Source: Mucilaginibacter terrigena
GTDB taxonomy: Bacteria; Bacteroidota; Bacteroidia; Sphingobacteriales; Sphingobacteriaceae
DNA: 64,000 bases
Direction: 5' to 3'
Assembly (NCBI RefSeq): GCF_004168255.1
Contig: NZ_SEWG01000001.1
Span: forward strand, 796,077 to 860,076
Part shown: piece after piece, positions 51,343 through 61,319 of the stretch
Numbering within the stretch: position 1 is the stretch's first letter
How the letters are laid out: each line of letters begins with the position of its first letter
Notes under the pieces: generated by a model
The model's database searches: none
What the model was told of the DNA's origin: nothing
The model's input: the letters and a program-made list of their open reading frames with translations, nothing else
Made by a program: the position numbers and the translations under genes

Positions 51343-52674
51343 TTGGAAACTCATTTTTTCACCAAACTTTCCCCAAAGTATAGTGCGGCTTATCGTAACT
51401 ATTATACTTACCAGAACCTGCAAAGCGTTCGTACGGCGAGCTTTATATTTCTTACCCTAAGCATCGTTATCAGGATACTTTACCACGTTTTCCCGGAAAG
51501 CCTTACTAAAGCGCAGAATTTCCCTGAGTTTAATTTTGTAAACTGGATCTTTATAGTGGTCACCCCTTTTTTTTATATCGGGAGCCATTTGCTTGTTCTG
51601 CGCATGCGTAAAACAAAACGGGCAACAGCCGAAATGGCATTGTTTGTTTTTATTTTCGCGCTGTATATCATCAGCTGCGGCATGTACTCCAGCTTCATCT
51701 CTACATCCGACCCAAGCAACGCCCTTACACTATACCTGATAGCGCTAAGCATTGTGAGCGTATTATTTGTATTTGAATACTACGAAACCATTGTATTGCT
51801 TATCGGTATCGAACTATTGTTCACCATGATGCTTTTCCACGCGCAGGTTGGCCCTACCGAAATGACGCATAACCAAATGATATCGGCTATTTTACTGGCC
51901 GGTTTTTATTTAACCTCGCGGTATTTTTTCTCGTACAAGGCCAGCTATTACGGGCAGATAGTAGAGATACGCCAGAAGAACGATGAAATTGAGAAAGCCA
52001 ATACTTTTAAAAACCAGGTGCTGGGCACCGTAGCACACGACCTGCGGAACCCCATTGCGGCTGTAGAATCGCTGGCGATGATGATGGAACTGGAGGATAT
52101 TGACGAGGATACACAGGAAAGCCTGACCATGATGCGCGAATCGTGCGTGAAAGCGCGTACCATTATCGACGACCTGCTGGATGCCGCCCGCAATGAAAAC
52201 ACCAACAGCTTTGATACCCGCAAAACCGAGCTTAACGAGATGCTGCGCGGCATTGTAAACACCTGGAAGATACAGCAGGGAGGCAATGGTAATGTAGTAC
52301 TGATAAGCGATGTAAAAACTGTTTACGCGCAGATAAACCACGATAAATTCCCGAGGGTTATTGACAACCTCATCAGCAACGCGCTGAAATTTTCGAAAGA
52401 AAGCGATAACGTTGAAGTGCACTTGAACACCGATAAAAACAATATCCTAATAAAAGTAAAAGATCACGGATTGGGCATCCCGAAAGCCATGATCCCGAAA
52501 CTTTTTGAGCGTTTCTCGGGCGCGGGGCGTACAGGCTTAAGGGGCGAGCAATCAACCGGGATAGGGTTAAGTATTGTTAAGGATATTGTAGAAAGCCACC
52601 ATGGTAAGATCACCGTTGAAAGTGTAGAGGGCGAAGGCAGCACGTTCGTCATTGTGCTGCCGGTAGCAGCGTAA
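51343..52674 (+). CDS. orphan sensor histidine kinase with multi-pass membrane sensor
   Basis: 443 residues, starting at TTG 51343 (no ATG precedes the membrane domain). About five or six membrane helices in residues 32-195, a short coiled-coil (EIRQKNDEIEKANTFKNQ), HisKA with phospho-accepting His232 in TVAHDLRNPIAAVESL, and HATPase_c with N-box IDNLISNALKF, KDHGLGIP, and LFERFSGAGRTG...STGIGLSIV. No response regulator is adjacent. The ligand is unknown; the absence of a periplasmic domain suggests sensing in or at the membrane. Confidence 0.92.
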   Translation: METHFFTKLSPKYSAAYRNYYTYQNLQSVRTASFIFLTLSIVIRILYHVFPESLTKAQNFPEFNFVNWIFIVVTPFFYIGSHLLVLRMRKTKRATAEMALFVFIFALYIISCGMYSSFISTSDPSNALTLYLIALSIVSVLFVFEYYETIVLLIGIELLFTMMLFHAQVGPTEMTHNQMISAILLAGFYLTSRYFFSYKASYYGQIVEIRQKNDEIEKANTFKNQVLGTVAHDLRNPIAAVESLAMMMELEDIDEDTQESLTMMRESCVKARTIIDDLLDAARNENTNSFDTRKTELNEMLRGIVNTWKIQQGGNGNVVLISDVKTVYAQINHDKFPRVIDNLISNALKFSKESDNVEVHLNTDKNNILIKVKDHGLGIPKAMIPKLFERFSGAGRTGLRGEQSTGIGLSIVKDIVESHHGKITVESVEGEGSTFVIVLPVAA

Positions 52675-52692
52675 ATTGGCATTTTGCAGGGG

Positions 52693-52878
52693 TGTCCCAC
52701 TAAATATTACACACTGCGGGACAATACGACAATTCGCTAATAATCAATACTTTATAAATAAACGATTCGCGATTTTATTTAAAGTAATACTTGAACAAAA
52801 ATTACTTAAGTATTTTTAAATAAGATATTTATGGATTTTTAACAAGGTGTCCCGCTGGTTTCTGAATGGGACACCTTG
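52693..52878. other. GTGTCCC/GGGACAC palindromes downstream of the kinase
   Basis: Two related hairpins: TGTCCC (52693-52698) with GGGACA (52718-52723), and CAAGGTGTCCC (52843-52853) with GGGACACCTTG (52868-52878, perfect 11-bp arms). The second may terminate the kinase transcript, but the shared GGTGTCCC words suggest a repeated operator or relic ends of an element. Between them (52724-52842) the DNA is AT-rich with no gene. Confidence 0.45.
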
Positions 52879-52926
52879 ATTTAGGATTTTAGATTGACGA
52901 TTTCGGATTGACAAGAATAATAAACG

Positions 52927-53055
52927 ATGTCATTTCGAACGAGGAACGAGGAGAACTACCTCTTGAACGCAGTGAAAAAATCTTATACTCCATGCATGTT
53001 GTCGACTTACTACTCGTATAAGATTTCTCCTCGCTATCGCTCGTTCGAAATAACA
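52927..53055. repeat. compact palindromic repeat, TGTCATTTCGAAC type (copy C)
   Basis: 129 bp from ATGTCATTTCGAACGAGG to TCGTTCGAAATAACA. The inner part ATAAGATTTCTCCTCGC is shared with copy D at 56982-57117. Confidence 0.7.
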
Positions 53056-53072
53056 GGGTGGGAAAGGTTAAA

Positions 53073-54503
53073 TTAAAACACATCCGGAGGCGGCTCTGCA
53101 AAAAACTTTTTATTAAAGTTAACCAGGTAAAGCTCGTTGGTGGCGCGGGTACAGGCGGTGTAAAACCAGCGGAGAAAGTCGGTGTTCACCATTTCATCCG
53201 TAAGGTAGCCCTGGTCAACAAATACGGCTTCCCACTGCCCGCCCTGGGCTTTGTGGCAGGTAATGGCGTAGGCAAATTTTACCTGCAAGGCGTTATAATA
53301 TGGGTTTAATTTTAGCTCGTTATGCTTGGCGCGCTTATTGGCGATGTGGTCGTAATCCTTCATGGCCTCCAGGTAAAAACGCTTCTGATCGATAGATTGC
53401 AGCGCCGGGGCTTCGCTGTACAGGGTATCCAGCAGTATTTTACAATCCAGCACCGGGTCTTCGGCATAATCAATAAACTCCAGTTGCACATCGGCAAACC
53501 TAAAGCCATACATTTCCTCAACCCGGCGCACCTTTTTAACGCGGGCAATATCGCCGTTGGCAATAAAACCGGTGCTGCCCTCCTCCTGGTCCTGCAGCCA
53601 AAAGTAGTTGTTTTTAACCACCATCAGCTGGTCGCCGCCGGTAAGCTCCTCCTCGCGCATCAGTATCCGCCCGCGTATCTGCCGGTTATACAGGTTGGCG
53701 TTTTTGTTGCTGCGGCAAATTATCAGCGTATTATCGTGCCCGTATTTGCTGTAGGCGTAGTTAAGCCCTTCTTCCAGCATATCGCTGCCCATGCGGTAAA
53801 CGTCCTTATAACCCTTAGTGACGATCTGCGGCATCAACTCTTTACCCTGGCGAATGATATCGCGCACCCTGGTAACATTATACAATATGCCCGAATCCTT
53901 TTGCTGGCGTAGCACGTCCGTTAGTTCGTAGCCATACATGGTAAGGCCAAACTGGTCTTTCATCAGTTTGGCATCCAGCGCGGGGCTGTTATCGGCACCC
54001 ACGGGCGGCAGCTGGGCGGTATCGCCAACCAGCATCAGCTTACAGTTTTTGGTGTTGTAAACGTAATTCACCAGGTCGTGCAGCAGGGTTTCGCGGTTGT
54101 TGCCGGTAAGTTCGTCAGATATCATCGAAGCCTCGTCGATAATAAAAAGCGTGTTGGCGTTCATGTTCTCGGCGATCATAAACGATTCGTCAACGTTCAA
54201 GGCCGATTTTTTACGGTAGATGCGCTTATGGATGGTAAACGCCTTACGGCCACTGTAATTGGTAATTACCTTAGCCGCCCGCCCGGTTGGCGCCAGCAGT
54301 ACCGATTTAAAATTATACTTAGGCAATGCCTTTACCAGCGCGCCAAGCACGGTGGTTTTACCCGTGCCGGCATACCCTTTCAGGATAAAGCAATCATCCT
54401 CTTCGCCGCTGCTTAAAAAGGCGTGCAGCTTACCAAACAGCTCCAGTTGCTGCGGTGTTGGTTCGTGCGGAAAAGCCTGGCGGATATGATCGATGGTTGA
54501 CAC
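53073..54503 (-). CDS. RecD-like superfamily 1 DNA helicase (ATP-dependent)
   Basis: 476 residues from GTG 54503; a TTG at 54530 gives nine more residues but lies in promoter-like sequence. Walker A LKGYAGTGKTTVLGAL, motif Ia LLAPTGRAAKVI, motif II FIIDEASMISDEL, motif III VGDTAQLPPVG, and C-terminal UvrD_C_2-like KFAYAITCHKAQGGQWEAVFVD and WFYTACTRATNELYLVN. Resembles RecD2-type stand-alone helicases without RecBC. Acts in DNA repair or replication-fork processing. Confidence 0.9.
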   Translation of the reverse strand: MSTIDHIRQAFPHEPTPQQLELFGKLHAFLSSGEEDDCFILKGYAGTGKTTVLGALVKALPKYNFKSVLLAPTGRAAKVITNYSGRKAFTIHKRIYRKKSALNVDESFMIAENMNANTLFIIDEASMISDELTGNNRETLLHDLVNYVYNTKNCKLMLVGDTAQLPPVGADNSPALDAKLMKDQFGLTMYGYELTDVLRQQKDSGILYNVTRVRDIIRQGKELMPQIVTKGYKDVYRMGSDMLEEGLNYAYSKYGHDNTLIICRSNKNANLYNRQIRGRILMREEELTGGDQLMVVKNNYFWLQDQEEGSTGFIANGDIARVKKVRRVEEMYGFRFADVQLEFIDYAEDPVLDCKILLDTLYSEAPALQSIDQKRFYLEAMKDYDHIANKRAKHNELKLNPYYNALQVKFAYAITCHKAQGGQWEAVFVDQGYLTDEMVNTDFLRWFYTACTRATNELYLVNFNKKFFAEPPPDVF

Positions 54504-54600
54504 TGTACAAATGTGGGGATAAGTATGCAAAGTAGGTAACCGGTGCCGCTTAATATTTTTAGCGGCTCAGCCTCCGCGCCACTTACTCACCCGGTCATTG

Positions 54601-54710
54601 CTTCGCCCGACCACCCTCTCTCCGCTGCGCGGAAACAGGTTAAGCTCATTATTTTTTATCTTCTTCATCCTCGTTGCGAAGCAGAGAGGGTCGACCAGCG
54701 TAGCGAAGTC
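54601..54710. repeat. palindromic repeat with CTTCGC / CCCTCTCT arms
   Basis: Left part CTTCGCCCGACCACCCTCTC plus TCCGCTGCGCGG, right part GCGAAGCAGAGAGGGTCGAC plus CAGCGTAGCGAAG; the two are imperfect inverted repeats. First of three adjacent palindromes in the 500-bp gap between the helicase and DUF3822. A small hairpin GCCGCT/AGCGGC at 54545-54566 precedes it. Confidence 0.55.
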
Positions 54711-54758
54711 GATGTGAGTAAACATTCAGTATGATGTTTAAGCAGCAGGCATAAAAGC

Positions 54759-54796
54759 ATTCGCCCTTGGTGGTGACAACACTAACAAGGGCGAAT
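54759..54796. repeat. perfect-arm hairpin ATTCGCCCTTG
   Basis: ATTCGCCCTTG and CAAGGGCGAAT are exact 11-bp inverted arms around a 16-nt loop. Confidence 0.65.
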
Positions 54797-54834
54797 ACAT
54801 GACGGCTTCTTTTATGAAAGCGTCGGCCTGTGCG

Positions 54835-54939
54835 ATTCCCTCCCAACGGGAGGGTGTAGGGAGGGGTTTATGCGGGATGCATCGCGGTAACCCCTCCCTT
54901 CCACCACAATACCCCCACACCCCTCCCCGGGGAGGGAAT
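54835..54939. repeat. palindromic repeat with ATTCCCTCCC / GGGAGGGAAT ends
   Basis: Left half ATTCCCTCCCAACGGGAGGG then TGTAGGGAGGGGTT; right half AACCCCTCCC ... CCCCTCCCCGGGGAGGGAAT, an imperfect inverted copy. G-run rich on alternating strands. The remainder of 54940-55040 holds only the promoter of the next gene. Confidence 0.65.
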
Positions 54940-55023
54940 AATAAATTTGCCGCAAACACTACCAACACCAAAAGCCAAACTATTTGTAATAACGATATCG
55001 ATTTACTAATCAGGAAAAAATAT

Positions 55024-55031
55024 TACTTTTG
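55024..55031 (+). promoter_or_regulatory. candidate -7 box for the DUF3822 gene
   Basis: TACTTTTG fits TAnnTTTG, 9 bp before the ATG at 55041. The in-frame TTG at 55029 lies inside this box and is therefore unlikely to be the start. Confidence 0.42.
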
Positions 55032-55040
55032 TTAACCTGC

Positions 55041-55853
55041 ATGAGCGAACACAGACATTACTACACCAGCGACGATCTAAGCCTGACACAGGCCCATAGC
55101 TACACCCTGTTGTTACAGGTTGATGAAAACAGCTTTAGCTATGCCGTAACTTCGGGCAAACAGCTTTTGGCCTGGGCCGAAAACTATGCTTTGGACGAAC
55201 TGCGCGACCCACAGCAACTGCGCGATGTACTAACCGCCAACTACAAACAGGTTATCACCGGCCTGCATGGTACGGGTTTTACTCTGCTGCCCCACAGCCT
55301 TTTTGATAAAGACCGCGTGGCAGATATTGCCCGCCTACTTGATGTAACCGACTCGGAAAAAGTGAGCGCCGAAGTGCTGGATGACCAAAATGTTATTATT
55401 TACAAGGTAAATGAGTTTGTAACTTATGCTGTTAAAGATCTTGATAACCGGCAAGCTGTTTATACTGATGCCGGCTGGATAAAAGCCATAGCCAACAACT
55501 ATCCGCTTAACAACAGCCTTTACCTTAACATTGGTAACGATACGGTATCGTTTGTGAATTTTAAGGATAGCAAGCTGCGTTTTTACAATACCTTTAAGTT
55601 TAAAAACCACGATGAGCTGGCGTATTTCTGCGCACTCATAAGTACCGAGCTTGCTGTAAAGCCTGAAGATATAAAGCTGATAATAAGCGGCGATATCAAC
55701 GCTGCCGACAGGTACTTTACTTACCTGCAGGGCTTTTTTGGCGAGGTAAGGCTGAACAGCATCCAGGTGCTCGACCTGCCCGAAGGCACCCCATCACACA
55801 AAATACTGGCCCTTGCAGCTTTATCGCTATGCGCATCATCGGAGGAAAACTAA
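55041..55853 (+). CDS. DUF3822 family protein
   Basis: 270 residues from ATG 55041 (MSEHRHYYTSDDLSL). Overall layout fits the DUF3822 family, Bacteroidota proteins with an actin/acetate-kinase-like fold: FSYAVTSGKQLLAWA and LYLNIGNDTVSFVNFKDSKLRFYN look like the two phosphate-loop hairpins. Function unknown. It overlaps rsmD by 25 bp, and the DUF3822-rsmD-Nudix-coaD order is a recurrent neighbourhood, so a link to RNA or coenzyme metabolism is possible but unproven. Confidence 0.8.
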   Translation: MSEHRHYYTSDDLSLTQAHSYTLLLQVDENSFSYAVTSGKQLLAWAENYALDELRDPQQLRDVLTANYKQVITGLHGTGFTLLPHSLFDKDRVADIARLLDVTDSEKVSAEVLDDQNVIIYKVNEFVTYAVKDLDNRQAVYTDAGWIKAIANNYPLNNSLYLNIGNDTVSFVNFKDSKLRFYNTFKFKNHDELAYFCALISTELAVKPEDIKLIISGDINAADRYFTYLQGFFGEVRLNSIQVLDLPEGTPSHKILALAALSLCASSEEN

Positions 55854-56362
55854 AGGGACTAAGGCTTAACCCGCCAAAAAATTTACCCGTACGCCCCACT
55901 ACCGACCTTGCCAAGGAAGCGCTTTTCAACATCCTGCAAAACCAGATAGCGTTTGAGGATATTAAGGTGCTGGACCTTTTTAGCGGTACCGGTAACATTG
56001 CCATGGAGTTTGCATCGCGCGGGGCCGAAAAAGTTACCGGGGTAGACCGCGCCATACAATGTGTGCATTATTTAAAAGATGCATCGCGCCAGCATGGGCT
56101 TACCCAGATAGAGGTTTTTAAAGCCGATGTTTTTAAATACCTGGCCATGGAAACCGAACAGTACGACCTTGTATTTGCCGACCCACCCTACGACCTGAAC
56201 AAGATCCCCGAGATACCCAAGATAGTATTTGAAAAGAACCTGCTTGTTGAAGGCGGTATGCTGATCGTAGAGCATCAAAGCATGCAAAACCTGAGCAACC
56301 ACCCTTCTTTTGTGGAGCAGCGCAAATACGGGCACTCGTCGTTCTCGTTCTTTAAAGCATAA
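55829..56362 (+). CDS. rsmD: 16S rRNA (guanine966-N2)-methyltransferase RsmD
   Basis: SAM-dependent methylation of G966 in 16S rRNA. 177 residues: MRIIGGKLKGLRL at the N-terminus (as in RsmD), VRPTTDLAKEALFNIL, SAM motif VLDLFSGTGNIAMEFASRGA, and catalytic FADPPYDL. Complete. Starts within the DUF3822 gene (25-bp overlap), so translation is coupled. Confidence 0.95.
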   Translation: MRIIGGKLKGLRLNPPKNLPVRPTTDLAKEALFNILQNQIAFEDIKVLDLFSGTGNIAMEFASRGAEKVTGVDRAIQCVHYLKDASRQHGLTQIEVFKADVFKYLAMETEQYDLVFADPPYDLNKIPEIPKIVFEKNLLVEGGMLIVEHQSMQNLSNHPSFVEQRKYGHSSFSFFKA

Positions 56363-56380
56363 AATTATACATGCCTTGTC

Positions 56381-56962
56381 ATGAATGATAAAATAAGAAA
56401 CCTGCAAACCTCGGTGCTATCAGATAACTGGTACACGCTGCGCAAAGTAACCTACGAATTATTGGGTGCCGATGGCAAATGGCAGGCGCAATCGCGCGAG
56501 GCATACGACCGCGGCAACGGCGCCACCATCCTATTGTACAACAAATCGGCGCAAACCGTAATATTAACCCGCCAGTTTAGGATGCCCACTTATTTAAACG
56601 GCAATGCCGATGGATACCTGATAGAAACCTGCGCCGGCCTGCTGGATAAAGACAACCCCGAAGACTGCATCCGCAAGGAAACCGAGGAAGAGACCGGCTA
56701 CAAAATAACAGCTGTACAAAAAGCATTTGAGGCGTACATGTCGCCAGGCTCGGTTACCGAGATTTTGTACTTTTTTACCGCCGAATACACCAAAGACATG
56801 AAAGTAAGCGATGGCGGCGGCCTTGAAGAAGAAACCGAGCACATAGAAGTACTGGAACTGCCTTTTACCAAGGCCCTTGATATGCTAAAAACCGGCGAGA
56901 TAAAAGATGCTAAAACCATGATGCTGCTGCAGTTTGCGCAGTTGAATGGATTGATGGGTTAA
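56381..56962 (+). CDS. Nudix hydrolase, NudK (GDP-mannose pyrophosphatase)-like
   Basis: 193 residues. The Nudix box is present as GLLDKDNPEDCIRKETEEETGY, with the two-residue extension and Lys in place of Arg typical of NudK; ETCAGLLD precedes it and AYMSPGSVTEILYFFTAEY follows. Likely cleaves GDP-mannose or related sugar nucleotides. 18 bp after rsmD, in the same operon. Confidence 0.88.
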   Translation: MNDKIRNLQTSVLSDNWYTLRKVTYELLGADGKWQAQSREAYDRGNGATILLYNKSAQTVILTRQFRMPTYLNGNADGYLIETCAGLLDKDNPEDCIRKETEEETGYKITAVQKAFEAYMSPGSVTEILYFFTAEYTKDMKVSDGGGLEEETEHIEVLELPFTKALDMLKTGEIKDAKTMMLLQFAQLNGLMG

Positions 56963-56981
56963 TCCAATGTCTTAATCTACC

Positions 56982-57117
56982 CTGTCATTTCGAACGAGCG
57001 ATAGCGAGGAGAAATCTTATACAAGCAGTAAGTGACCGAATGCACAGCGGGATGCAAGGCGTATAAGATTTCTCCTCGCACCGCGCACCATCCACCTCCG
57101 CTCTTTCGAAATGACAG
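56982..57117. repeat. compact palindromic repeat, TGTCATTTCGAAC type (copy D)
   Basis: 136 bp from CTGTCATTTCGAACGAGCGA to CTTTCGAAATGACAG, with inner inverted pair GAGGAGAAATCTTATAC / GTATAAGATTTCTCCTC (17 bp, perfect). Lies between the Nudix gene and coaD. Confidence 0.8.
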
Positions 57118-57182
57118 CCTGGATTGGTTCTTTATAATCAAATAATCCTTACTTTTACATAAGCAATAACGTTATCACCTTT

Positions 57183-57644
57183 ATGAAGATAGCCCTTTTC
57201 CCCGGTTCGTTTGACCCGGTTACCAAAGCCCACGTTGATATTGTAAAACGCAGTGTTGGCTTGTTTGATAAGGTTTACATTGGCATTGGGGTAAACAGCA
57301 CCAAGCAGGGCCTGCTTAGCGTTGCCAAACGCGAGGATATGCTGCGCGCCGTATTTGCAAACGACGACCGCATCCACATTGTAGCTTACGAAGGCCTAAC
57401 CGTCGAGTTTTGCAAAAGCATCGGCGCCGATTACATGATAAGGGGAATCCGTACCGTATCAGATTTTGAGTACGAGAAGGCTATAGCCCAAATGAACCAC
57501 GCCCTGGAGCCCGAGATTGAAAGCATTTTTATTGTGAGTAAACCCGGCTACTCTTCCATCAGTTCCAGCATCGTGCGCGAGATCATCCGTTACAACGGTG
57601 ATGTTGCCCAGTTTATTCCGAAAGAAGCGCTTCCCTACTTGTGA
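57183..57644 (+). CDS. coaD: phosphopantetheine adenylyltransferase
   Basis: Fourth step of coenzyme A synthesis. 153 residues, normal length. Nucleotidyltransferase motif FPGSFDPVTKAHVDIV (the usual TxGH appears as TKAH, Gly to Ala), VNSTKQGLLSVAKREDML, GADYMIRGIRTVSDFEYE and YSSISSSIVREI. Its last 32 bp overlap the 3' end of the convergent Nudix gene on the other strand. Confidence 0.95.
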   Translation: MKIALFPGSFDPVTKAHVDIVKRSVGLFDKVYIGIGVNSTKQGLLSVAKREDMLRAVFANDDRIHIVAYEGLTVEFCKSIGADYMIRGIRTVSDFEYEKAIAQMNHALEPEIESIFIVSKPGYSSISSSIVREIIRYNGDVAQFIPKEALPYL

Positions 57645-58251
57645 TCAGTTCTTCTTTCTCCAGCACATCAATAATGGACGGGAAGGTGTTTTTCACAATG
57701 GTTGATACCTCGTCCTTTTTAAACCAGCGCACATCGGTAATGCCTTCTTCCAGTTGGGGCACCAGTTTGGCTTTACCCTTGTATGCCATTTTATACCAAT
57801 GGATTTTCTTTAATACCACTTCGCCTTTGTAGATATAGGTGTGGTAGGTTTTGCAGATCTTTTCTTCCAGTTTGCTCACTTTTATGCCACACTCCTCCTC
57901 CACTTCGCGCACGGCGGCAATTTTAGTTTTTTCCTTCTTTTCTATCTTGCCTTTGGGCAGGTCCCATTTATCGTTGCGGTAAATGAACAGGTGTTCGCCA
58001 TCCTGATTGGTTACCAGGCCGCCGGCTGCCTCTATCAGGGTATTTTTTTTGATAACCTTTTTCAGGAATGCTTTTGCATCGTCGCAAAGCACATAAAACA
58101 AATTACCGGGCTGTTTATCAACCCAATGGTAAACAATTTTCAGATCAAAGTGCTCTGCATCAATCTTTTGATAATGTTTTGCAATTTTGGGTGATTTAAC
58201 GGTTAGCAAAATCACTTTTTCGTTAATATAAATTCTGTATTTTTGAGCCAT
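57613..58251 (-). CDS. Nudix hydrolase of unknown substrate
   Basis: 212 residues from ATG 58251 (MAQKYRIYINEKVILL). Exact Nudix box GKIEKKEKTKIAAVREVEEECGI (Gx5Ex7REUxEExGU) in the C-terminal half. The N-terminal about 75 residues form a separate small domain (VDKQPGNLFYVLCDDAKAFLKKVIKK). It is divergent from pyrE with overlapping start codons, and convergent with coaD with a 32-bp 3' overlap, so the gene is packed with no free flank on either side. Confidence 0.9.
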   Translation of the reverse strand: MAQKYRIYINEKVILLTVKSPKIAKHYQKIDAEHFDLKIVYHWVDKQPGNLFYVLCDDAKAFLKKVIKKNTLIEAAGGLVTNQDGEHLFIYRNDKWDLPKGKIEKKEKTKIAAVREVEEECGIKVSKLEEKICKTYHTYIYKGEVVLKKIHWYKMAYKGKAKLVPQLEEGITDVRWFKKDEVSTIVKNTFPSIIDVLEKEELITSREALLSE

Positions 58252-58891
58252 GTATACCAATAGTGAGACCGAACAGCAGGTCGCGGAATTTCTGCTGCAA
58301 ATTAAAGCAATAAAACTACAACCTAATAATCCTTTTACATGGGCCTCGGGCTGGAAATCGCCTATCTATTGCGATAACCGCATCACGCTTTCGCACCCCA
58401 CCATTCGTACTTATATCCGCCAGCAGCTTACATCGGCTATACAGGAACAATTTGGCTCGGTGGGCTGTATAGCAGGCGTGGCAACCGCTGGTATCCCGCA
58501 GGGCGCGTTGGTAGCCCAGGAAATGGGCCTCCCGTTCATTTACGTTCGAGCCAAGGCGAAAGAACACGGTACAGGCAGCCTGATAGAGGGCGAGATCTCG
58601 CCGGGCCAGCGCGTGGTGGTTATCGAGGACCTGATATCTACCGGCAAAAGCAGCTTACAGGCTGTTAACGCGCTGCGCGATGCAGGCTATACGGTTGCAG
58701 GCCTTGCAGCAATATTCAGCTATGGGTTTGATGTGGCTGCCGATAACTTTAAGGAAGCTAAATGCCCGTTCATTACCCTTTCAAACTATAACGCCCTGCT
58801 TAAGTACGCCGAGCAGCACAATTACATTTCGGCTGCCGACACCGAAGTTTTAAGGCAATGGCGTACACAACCTTCAACCTGGGGGCAATAA
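58250..58891 (+). CDS. pyrE: orotate phosphoribosyltransferase
   Basis: Converts orotate and PRPP to OMP in pyrimidine synthesis. 213 residues: FTWASGWKSPIYCDNR at the orotate site, GVATAGIPQGALVAQEMGLPFIYVRAKAKEHG, and the PRPP loop RVVVIEDLISTGKSS. Complete. Its ATG (58250-58252) overlaps the ATG of the divergent Nudix gene by two bases, so its promoter must lie inside the Nudix coding region. The SRPBCC gene follows 7 bp later. Confidence 0.95.
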   Translation: MYTNSETEQQVAEFLLQIKAIKLQPNNPFTWASGWKSPIYCDNRITLSHPTIRTYIRQQLTSAIQEQFGSVGCIAGVATAGIPQGALVAQEMGLPFIYVRAKAKEHGTGSLIEGEISPGQRVVVIEDLISTGKSSLQAVNALRDAGYTVAGLAAIFSYGFDVAADNFKEAKCPFITLSNYNALLKYAEQHNYISAADTEVLRQWRTQPSTWGQ

Positions 58892-58898
58892 CATTACC

Positions 58899-59294
58899 AT
58901 GAGTGTTTTTGAAAGTACAGTTACCGTAAGCAAACCGGCAGCGCAGGTGTACGCTTTTTTGGCTGATATGAACAATCACCGCCAACTGATGCCCGATAAC
59001 ATTACCGACTGGACATCGACAACTGATGTGGCCAGCTTTACTATCCCAAACATCACCAAACTATCCTTACAGATAGATGAGCGCGTGGATAACGGGCTTG
59101 TGAGGATAATCCCTGCCGAGAAACCGCCTTTTGATATGGAACTGAAATGGGAGCTGAGCGAAACCGACGGCGCAACTAAAGCCACGTTTACCATTACTGC
59201 CGATCTGAATATGATGATGAAAATGCTTGCTTCGGGGCCGCTGCAAAAGCTGGCTGATGGAGAAACAACTAACTTAGTAAGCATACTAAGTTAG
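58899..59294 (+). CDS. SRPBCC (START-like) family protein
   Basis: 131 residues with the helix-grip fold pattern of polyketide cyclase/START-like proteins: FESTVTVSKPAAQVYAFLADMNNHRQLMP at the N-terminus and a long C-terminal helix LNMMMKMLASGPLQKLADGETTNLV. Binds a hydrophobic ligand by analogy; ligand unknown. 7 bp after pyrE, probably co-transcribed. Confidence 0.82.
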   Translation: MSVFESTVTVSKPAAQVYAFLADMNNHRQLMPDNITDWTSTTDVASFTIPNITKLSLQIDERVDNGLVRIIPAEKPPFDMELKWELSETDGATKATFTITADLNMMMKMLASGPLQKLADGETTNLVSILS

Positions 59295-59317
59295 TTGTAA
59301 ATTGATAATGGGTGTTT

Positions 59318-59395
59318 TTACGACCGCTTTACTTTTATGTGCTGCACTACTACAAGTGCGTTCACTACAAATAAGCTGGTCACTACAATAATCAT
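59318..59395 (-). CDS. possible small hydrophobic peptide (25 aa)
   Basis: ATG at 59395 opens a 25-codon frame, MIIVVTSLFVVNALVVVQHI followed by KVKRS and a stop: one membrane helix and a basic end, the layout of bacterial small membrane proteins. It lies in the 366-bp gap 59295-59660, which otherwise holds only the ABC-F promoter. No ribosome-binding site is seen, but this phylum rarely has one. A chance frame is possible. Confidence 0.3.
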   Translation of the reverse strand: MIIVVTSLFVVNALVVVQHIKVKRS

Positions 59396-59618
59396 AAAGG
59401 TTTAATTAGGGGTTAATACTTTTATGGTTACTATTCTTCAATAGTCGTTCCAACGTGTAATTTATACATTTTACGTTCATATAAACAAGTTTTTTGTAAT
59501 AAAAATGTTACACTTGGGGAATTCTGTAGAAACGCGTCCTCAACCCTTTACCGCAATACGTGTATTTTATATCCCTGCTTAATTAATGTACGGCCAAAAT
59601 GCCCGCAGATTAAAATAA

Positions 59619-61289
<1,671 letters not shown>

Positions 61290-61319
61290 CCATTTGATAA
61301 TTTTTATCGTCTTGCCGGC

